A stretch of 64,000 nt of DNA from Candidula unifasciata (lineage: Eukaryota; Mollusca; Gastropoda; Stylommatophora; Geomitridae): positions 455,302-519,301 of the forward strand of contig CAJHNH020000805.1 in the NCBI GenBank assembly GCA_905116865.2. The letters are read 5' to 3'. A model generated the notes under the pieces. It was not told where the DNA came from and made no database searches. It saw nothing but the letters and a program-made list of their open reading frames with translations. Made by a program: the position numbers and the translations under genes. Positions 56,525 through 64,000 of the stretch are shown here, in pieces (the stretch's first letter is position 1; every line of letters begins with the position of its first letter).

Positions 56525-56860
56525 AGTATGTCTGTGTCTACACGTGTGTATGAGTCTGCACATGTGTATATGTCAACACCTGTATATGTTTCTACACGTG
56601 TGTATGTTTCTACACGTGTGTTTGTGTCGGCACGTGTGTATATGTCTACACCTGTATATGTTTCTACACGTGTGAATGTGTCTACATGTGTCTATGTGTC
56701 TACACATGTATATGTTTCTACACGTGTGTATGTGTCTACACGTGTGTTTGTGTCGGCACGTGTGTATATGTCTGCACCTGTATATGTTTCTACACGTGTG
56801 AATGTGTCTACATGTGTCTATGTGTCTGCACGTGTGTATGTGTCTGCACCTGTGTAGACA
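56525..56860. repeat. 18-bp minisatellite (GTGTCTACACGTGTGTAT)
   Basis: About 18 copies, with TTTCTACACGTGTG and TGTCTGCACCTGTA variants. A higher-order block of about 126 bp is repeated twice (56580-56700 and 56705-56830). Confidence 0.93.
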
Positions 56861-57104
56861 TCTGAGATGTGAGGATTGTGTGGACATGGTCAAGGCGGTA
56901 GAGTCACCGGACCCAGATGCTGTAGTTATGCAGGATTCATCCAGACCACAGTTCTGTCTTAGTTGCAGATGTTTCAGTTGGTCCAGAGTTTGTATGTGAA
57001 ATCAAGAGTTTATCAACGACGTTTGTATGTGAGATTCATTTAATTTAAAACACAAATGAAGATCAGCTGAATAATATTAAGTGACTTTTTAGATTTGTGT
57101 GTAC

Positions 57105-57345
57105 TGTAAAAACTCGGTAATGGCATTGTTTGTGAACAGTCAAAACTCGGTGATGACATTGTTTGTGAACTGTAAAAACTCGGTGATGACATTGTTTGTG
57201 AACTGTAAAAACTCGGTGATGACATTGTTTGTGAACTGTAAAAACTCGGTGATGACATTGTTTGTGAACTGTAAAAACTTAGTGACGACATTGTTTTTGA
57301 ACTGTAAAAACTCAGGGATGACATTGTTTGTGAACGGCTACTGAA
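57105..57345. repeat. 33-bp minisatellite, seven copies
   Basis: The unit contains CTGTAAAAACTCGGTGATGA and CATTGTTTGTGAA. Open frames on both strands are by-products of the 33-bp length. Confidence 0.95.
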
Positions 57346-57825
57346 GCTGTCGGATCTGCTGCCTTTCCCAGCTCAAGGTCTACCAGTCGTGCTGAGACTC
57401 CCGCTTCCCAGCCTACACATCACCACATACCCATCCTCTTGTTTACCCGCCATCTTCACGACATCCTCGCAACAACAACTACAATTCCCTTCAGCTACCG
57501 CTGTATCCTGCCAAGATAATCAGAGACTTTATGAAGTAGTCGAACTGGTGCCATACCATCTACTATTGCTTATACTGGAGGCATTGACATACTATTCTCC
57601 TTATTCATATTGATCACTTGCCTAATGTCTAGTACAAAGTGGACACTCTAGCTGTGCCGTGCACTGATATTTAAACTCAAAGGTTGGTCCAGAGAGTCAG
57701 ACTACATTAAATGTGACCCATGATTGTTTCATCCCTGGGAAGTTTTGCACGTCGGGGGGAATAGTGTCGGAAATTAAAACCATGTACAACCAAGAGGAGA
57801 CAACACAGCATCAAGCACTACATTC
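57346..57825. other. Unique spacer
   Basis: No repeat, domain or element recognised. Confidence 0.5.
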
Positions 57826-58136
57826 ATGTTTCCCCAGAAGGACAAGTTGAACAACGAGGATTCGCTCACAGAGCACCTACTTGTAGTTAAATACTTTGAA
57901 CAGAAATGTATCGTGTTGTTTCCACCGACTCCCCACACTTTGTGTATGCCGGTGTGTCCGGCGAACAATATGCTCGTTTCCGGTGGCTGTCAGCCAGGAA
58001 GCGGGCACTTCTAGTGTTCATCAAACTTCAGCCAGTCAACATCAAGAACCTTCGTGTGGTTAAAGGAAAGATCTCCCCTGACCCCGAGACCCCGAGCAGT
58101 TGCCTCAAGTGGTTGGATTGTTTTGTTGACCTTTGA
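57826..58136 (+). other. Possible coding stretch, unrecognised
   Basis: Two overlapping + frames: 57826-58014, and 57906-58136 ending in a TGA. The second reads GVSGEQYARFRWLSARKRAL and later ISPDPETPSSCLKW. The sequence is not repetitive and has a balanced composition, unlike most ORFs here. There is no recognised domain, no clear acceptor, and it is short. It could be a terminal exon of an unknown gene or chance. Confidence 0.18.
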
Positions 58137-58239
58137 GTCAAATAACCACACGTGACCATCAATAACACTCGACACGTGATCGTCTCAAGAACATACTTAG
58201 GGTACGACAAAGCAAGACATTGAAACCAGAAAGCAGATC

Positions 58240-58450
58240 AACATGGACTGAAATACGTATTGGGCATATAGGGCCGGACCCATACTGTATAGACCAGTAG
58301 GCACTTGGTGGGTGAGGTGGTCAGAGTCACACTGGCTTCCTTTACTCTCTACCTGGCACCCACTCAAGGCTGGGTTGACCTGAAAGTACGGCTCTGTTAG
58401 GACTCAAACCCACGACAACACGGACCACAGGTCAGGTAATATCCATCCCA
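58240..58450 (-). mobile_element. tRNA-like SINE candidate, family A
   Basis: A B-box-like GGTTTGAGTCC on the - strand (58400-58410 on + as GGACTCAAACC). The body GGTGGGTGAGGTGGTCAGAG (58308-58327, +) aligns with GGTGGGTAATGTGGTCAGCA of the element at 3826-4085, and ACCAGTAGGCACTT aligns with ACCAATCGGCACAA. Same family and same orientation. Confidence 0.6.
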
Positions 58451-58655
58451 TGAAGCGTGAATTTATATTCAATTTGTCTCAATTTAATGAGATACAATTT
58501 GCTTAATCTAGACTTAGAAACATCCACTAATAGAGCCATTCTATGTGGAACATGATTATTATAGGACCAATGTATAATCACGTTTTAATCACCATTGACA
58601 AACATACTTGTACGTCACTAACGCTATAATCACCATAAGTATATTAAAGAAAGAT
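58451..58655. other. Unique AT-rich spacer
   Basis: Nothing recognised. Confidence 0.5.
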
Positions 58656-59215
58656 AGCTGTTGTTTCAGAAACTGTACCACGATCAAAGTAAGAAAATGT
58701 ACATCTCTCTAGCTGTTGTGTCAGACATTATACCACGATCAAAGAAACTGTACATCTCTCTAGCTGTTGTGTCAGACATTGTACCACGATCAAAGTAAGA
58801 AAACGTACATCTCTCTAGCTGTTGTGTCAGACACTGTACCGCGATCAAAGTAAGAAACTGTACATCTCTCTAGCTGTTGTGTCAGACACTGTACAACGAT
58901 CAAAGTAAGAAACTGTACATCTCTCTAGCTGTTGTGTCAGACACTGTACCGCGATCAAAGTAAAAAAATGTACATCTCTCTAGCTGTTGTGTCAGACACT
59001 GTACCACGATCAAAGTAAGAAAACGTACATCTCTCTAGCAGTTGTGTCAGACACTGTAGCACGATCAAAGTAAGAAAACGTACATCTCTCTAGCTGTTGT
59101 GTCAGACACTGTACCACGATCAAAGTAAGAAAACGTACATCTCTCTAGCAGTTGTGTCAGACACTGTACCGCGATCAAAGTAAGAAAACGTACATCTCTC
59201 TAGCTGTTGTGTCCT
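58655..59215. repeat. About 55-bp minisatellite, ten copies
   Basis: The unit contains AGCTGTTGTGTCAGACACTG and ACGATCAAAGTAAGAAAACG, with small length changes (one copy lacks GTAAGAA). Confidence 0.94.
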
Positions 59216-59535
59216 TGTGCCATCTTCACTGGATTTGTTCTTGTTTCAACTTCCCATGGACTGATTGCCTCTCTTTTTGAATCTAACGCCTATGAATTTA
59301 ACAATCAGCATGCAATAAGAAATGGTTCATACAGAACTGTTTGCTGACACATGTAGCCAGCTGGATTGTTTCTGCGCACGGGATCAGGTATAGATTGTTT
59401 GACTCCAGATTTCAAACCAAGTGATAAGTAGAACTAGCCGGCTTCACATTATCACATTTATACACGACAAACGTTGCGGCTAGAAAACCTTCGTCAGCAC
59501 ATAAATAGAGAATGCTACACTTACAGACACGTATG
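59216..59535. other. Unique spacer
   Basis: Between two arrays. Nothing recognised. Confidence 0.5.
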
Positions 59536-59540
59536 TGCTG

Positions 59541-61372
59541 GCATCACCTTGGACATGACATCTGTGCTGACATATCTCTGGACATGACATCTGTGCTGAA
59601 GTCATCCTGGACATGACATCTGTGCTGAAATCACCCTGGACATGACATCTGTGCTGACATCACCCTGGACATGACATCTGTGCTGACATCACCCTGGACA
59701 TGACATCTGTGCTGGCATCACCCTGGACAAGACAACTGTGCTGGCATCACCCTGGACAAGACATCTGTGCTGGCATCACCCTAGACATGACACCTGTGCT
59801 GGCATCACCCTAGACATGACATCTGTGCTGACATAACCCTAGACATGACACCTGTGCTGACATAACCCTAGACATGACATCTGTGCTGACATCACCCTGG
59901 ACATGACACCTGTGCTGGCATCACCCTGGACATGACACCTGTGCTGACATCACCCTAGACAAGACATCTGTGCTGGCATCACCCTAGACATGACATCTGT
60001 GCTGGCATCACCCTAGACAAGACATCTGTGGTGGCATCACCCTGGACATGACATCTGTGCTGACATCACCCTAGACATGACATCTGTGCTGACATCACCC
60101 TGGACATGACACCTGTGCTGGCATCACCCTGGCCATGACATCTGTGCTGACATCACCCTGGACATGACATCTGTGCTGACATCACCCTGGACATGACATC
60201 TGTGCTGACATCACCCTGGACATGACATCTGTGCTGACATCACCCTAGACATGACATCTGTGCTGGCATCACCCTGGACATGACATCTGTGCTGGCATCA
60301 CCCTGAACATGACATCTGTGCTGACATATGTCGGTACATGACATCTATGCTGACATCACCCTGGACATGACATCTGTGCTGACATTACCCTAGACATGAC
60401 ATCTGTGCTGACATCACCCTGGACATGACATCTGTGCTGACATCACCTTGGACATGACATCTGTGCTGACATCACCCTGGACATGACATCTGTGCTGACA
60501 TCACCCTGGACATGACATATGTGCTGACATCAACCTGGACATGACATCTGTACTGACATCACCCTAGACATGACATCTGTGCTGAAATATGTCTGGACAT
60601 GACATCTGTGCTGACATCACCCTGGACATGTCATCTGTGCTGACATCACCCTGGACATGACATCTGTGCTGACATCACCCTAGACATGACATCTGTGCTG
60701 ACATCACCCTAGACATGACATCTGTGCTGACATCACCCTAGACAAGACATCTGTGCTGGCATCACCCCGGACATGACATCTGTGCTGACATCACCCTGGA
60801 CATGACATCTGTGCTGACATATCTCTGGACATGACATCTATGCTGACATCACCCTAGACATGACATCTTTGCTGACATCACCCTAGACAAGACATCTGTG
60901 CTGACATATCTCTGGACATGACATCTGTGCTGACATCACCCTAGACATGACATCTATGCTGACATCACCCTGGACATGACATCTGTGCTGACATCACCCT
61001 GGACATGACATCTGTGCGGACATATCTCTGGACATGACATCTATGCTGACATCACCCTAGACATGACATCTATGCTGACATCACCCTGGACATGACATCT
61101 GTGCTGACATCACCCTGGACATGACATCTGTGCGGACATATCTCTGGACATGACATCTATGCTGACATCACCCTAGACATGACATCTATGCTGACATCAC
61201 CCTAGACAAGACATCTGTGCTGACATATCTCTGGACATGACATCTGTGCTGACATCACCCTGGACATGACATCTGTGCTGGCATCACCCTGGACATGACA
61301 TCTGTGCTGGCATCACCCTGGACATGACATCTGTGCTGGCATCACCCTGGACATGACATCTGTGCTGGCATT
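59541..61372. repeat. 29-bp minisatellite, about 63 copies
   Basis: The unit contains CATCACCCTGGACATGACAT and CTGTGCTGA, with TGG/TAG, ATG/AAG, GACATC/GGCATC and TATCTCTGG variants. A block of about 115 bp around 60980-61090 recurs at 61095-61205. Confidence 0.96.
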
Positions 61373-61770
61373 AAAAGAGGGAAAGTATTTCCAGCGCCAT
61401 CTCATTGTGGGGTCAGTGTCTTGAAGACAAAATATCACAAAGCAGGAGACAGACAGACAGACAGACAGACATTGCTGCTGGGACGGACAGGAAAACAATC
61501 AGACAGACCGTCACGTATCCGGCTAAAGAGAGAGAGTTCCCCCATAAACGAAACCATAAACACGACCCTGATATACGTGGGCTTATCTTCCTGATACTGC
61601 TGGGACCCAGTAGGTGTTGTATCTGTTAGAGTCACCTGTGTCAACAGGTGCTACATTGAACAATAGACTCTATAAATCACTGTCAGATGTTATGATCACT
61701 TGTATGAATCCCCGACAGGATGATAATTATCCATTTATGACGGAATTATCCCATTCTCACCCACCTACCC
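61373..61770. other. Unique spacer with a short (GACA)n run
   Basis: GACA repeats at 61450-61470. No gene recognised. Confidence 0.5.
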
Positions 61771-61781
61771 CTCCCCTTTAC

Positions 61782-61809
61782 AGAGAGAGAGAGAGGGAGA
61801 GAGAGGGAT

Positions 61810-61852
<43 letters not shown>

Positions 61853-61870
61853 CAAAAAGAGAGAGAGAAA
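61782..61870. repeat. (GA)n microsatellite
   Basis: Interrupted GA repeats followed by GAACGAACGAACGAAC at 61872-61887. Confidence 0.92.
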
Positions 61871-61925
61871 AACGAACGAACGAACGAAAAAACTTTATTT
61901 TCAAAGGGTTACAAATGTGAGAAAT
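61870..61925 (-). mobile_element. Possible LINE 3' end fragment
   Basis: On the - strand the sequence reads ACCCTTTGAAAATAAAGTTT followed by TTTTCG and (TTCG)n. AATAAAGTTTT followed directly by a tetranucleotide tail is common at LINE 3' ends. No coding part is attached. Confidence 0.3.
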
Positions 61926-62135
61926 CTGAAACCACAAACAGAGAGAGAGAAGGAGCTAATGTGCCAGATCACACATGTAAATTCATAGTCCTTGTGGCTT
62001 CCTCACCTGCCTGCACACGACGGGTGAGCTGTGCAGCTGAAGTTCCCTACCTCAGGACTGCAGGTAAAATGTTAAAAATCTATAATTTTATCAGGATTGA
62101 ATTCAACATAAAGTATCCTTTCTGCTCTGCGCCAG

Positions 62136-62282
62136 GTAGACAGACAGCCATACACGCTCCGTCCTCAGGTAGACAGCCACACACGCTCCGTGCCTCAGGT
62201 AGACAACCACACATGCTCCGTGCCTCAGATAGACAGCCACATACGCTACGTGCCACAGGTAGATCGCCACACACGCTCCTTA
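62136..62282. repeat. 30 to 34-bp short array
   Basis: Five imperfect copies of AGGTAGACAGCCACACACGC plus TCCGTGCCTC. Confidence 0.85.
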
Positions 62283-62431
62283 TCACAATTAATAGGCTAT
62301 CTTGTCTCCAGGAGAGGGCCAGAGTGTGTCCACGTATGTCCATAAAAATTATTTTCGGAGAAAGGCTCATGCCCGGGTTACATATGAGATCCACACGCTG
62401 CTGTTTCAGGTTTTTGTTTGAAACATTCAAT

Positions 62432-63058
62432 CAAACTTGGGCCCCTCTGGGCCAGCTCCACCCATTTATACACCTCGCAACGTTTCGTTCATACTTGGTC
62501 AGCCCAGTCAACTTCTATCAAGATTAGAGGGATGTGCCTGTGTTCTTCTGTATTCAGACAGCTTTCTACGTTACGTGTTAATGCCTAATCTTGCAGTAGC
62601 AGCCTCCGAAATTGCGTACTCACTAGTGAGCATTATTAGTGTTGGTTGGTGGGTATTTAATGGCCGTCTAGGATTTTGCGTAGGAAATGAGTTTTTTTTT
62701 TTTTTTTGGAGAGGGTAGCGTAGCATGTCTGCAGCGACACAGCGTCGTGCGTTGTGCCACCGCAAAATGTTAAGAAGTCTGAAACCACAGCACGTAGAAT
62801 GCACTGTCTCGTCGGACGTAGGTTGTGGAAAGGGGTTGGGGTTAGGGCCAGGTGTAAATGTTATAGGGTCGTTAACGGCGTTCAATTCCTTTAATAGAAA
62901 GCACGCGTGATCGCGAGTAGGAGCGTCGACGGATCTGACACCCCTGCCACTAACACTTGCGTATCTGAAAGATTAAGGCGGAGACTGAAAGTCCAATCAC
63001 AGTGCCCTGGCCGGAGTTCGTCAAAGAGTGTAGATGGATGGAGAGGGGCCCAAGTTTG
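62432..63058. mobile_element. Inverted-repeat bounded segment (possible small transposon)
   Basis: CAAACTTGGGCCCCTCT at 62432-62448 is found as its exact reverse complement at 63042-63058. The enclosed 627 bp holds an AT-rich T-run at 62692-62707 and no recognisable transposase. No target-site duplication is evident, so a MITE is only one reading. Confidence 0.35.
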
Positions 63059-63600
63059 TGAGTTGTACCTTTTGTTGGTAAAACTAACATCAGTCTCCCC
63101 ACGCCCTGCCCATAGACACTTGCTCACTTGATTGGTTGTTTCTGAACATGTCACCTTAGCACAAGGCTATGGGGTGTTCCGCAATGCCTTTGTTTTGTAT
63201 GTTTCAACACCCCAGATCTCTTTTAACACTCAAAAAAATAACATCGAGAAACTGGTCACCTATATCACAGGCATTCTCTTTCTCTAAGTGAAAACTTAAA
63301 TTCAAGACATCACAGAAAGCAAACAACAGAGCAGAACAAACCCGTAACCTTCAGGAAAGTCAACCAGCCCAACAAACTTGTGAATGAAAAGTGACCTACT
63401 CTATTTGTGGAGAATAATGTGGACCTAACCCTTTTGTTTTGTTTCTGTTTCGTTTAGTTGTCTCGAGCCTAAGTTACAATTGCAGTCATTGACACTGATA
63501 AACCTAACATAACACAACGTGCCACCTAAAGTGCTCTTCGGTAAGAGTTGAGAACGTGCTCTCTCCTTACGTTCTGTGTTTTTCTTTCTTTACCGTTGTA
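63059..63600. other. Unique spacer
   Basis: No exon, element or array recognised. Confidence 0.5.
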
Positions 63601-63731
63601 ATTTACGCTGTGTTGCTCAAACACACACACATACATATTCATACACACACTCACAGACACCTACATACATCCACGCTCAAACATACATATTCATACATAA
63701 ACAGACATTAATAGACAGACACAAACAGACA

Positions 63732-64000
<269 letters not shown>

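Noticed and set aside
59541..61372. CRISPR-like array with 29-bp repeat
   Set aside because: Pure tandem repeat without spacers.
61961..62527. 188-residue + strand ORF
   Set aside because: It crosses a short imperfect array and an inverted-repeat end, with no recognisable domain or splice context. A - strand ORF overlaps most of it with equal claim.

Overview
This is a eukaryotic, intron-rich genomic window, most likely from a marine invertebrate and probably a mollusc. That placement is an inference from the gene family, the LINE and SINE types and the density of minisatellites; no taxon-specific marker was read. There is no bacterial gene, operon, rRNA, tRNA gene or CRISPR array.

The one convincing protein-coding gene is on the + strand: a von Willebrand factor D and EGF domain protein (VWDE-like). 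I assembled 14 exons (2099-2178, 5343-5416, 9518-9667, 10404-10515, 15733-15838, 17668-17758, 19873-20023, 31791-31887, 32401-32564, 36202-36425, 39465-39570, 40825-40912, 45077-45201, 51041-51154). Every junction has an AG acceptor and GT donor, and the reading frame carries across all 13 introns with matching phases. The product is an extracellular protein fragment of about 560 residues: a linker, a full VWD domain (exons 2-6), a Cys-rich segment, a conserved helical-looking segment, one EGF module and a C-terminal Cys-rich module ending at a TGA at 51152-51154. The 5' end of the gene is missing (off the left edge). A linker stretch normally found just before the VWD domain was not found either.

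The rest is dominated by tandem repeats. I count more than 35 arrays with units of 16 to 84 bp, by eye about 60 percent of the window. Twelve of the thirteen introns hold at least one array; only the shortest intron (513 bp) has none. Each array has its own unit sequence, and several start or stop exactly at a splice site or contain copies of the adjacent splice site. Most of the long open reading frames in the window are by-products of these arrays, not genes.

Mobile elements: a degraded non-LTR retrotransposon (APE, RT, RNase H) on the - strand of intron 7 (about 25388-30850), split by a 1.7 kb 22-bp minisatellite; two further RNase H fragments (38400-38830 + and 55850-56270 -); four tRNA-like SINE candidates, all on the - strand; a 146-bp MITE flanked by TTAA; and a 17-bp inverted repeat pair at 62432/63058.

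Downstream of the gene (51155-64000) I see further arrays (59, 41, 18, 33, 55 and 29 bp units), dinucleotide runs, one weak ORF at about 57826-58136, and a tetranucleotide (ATAG) array running off the right edge.
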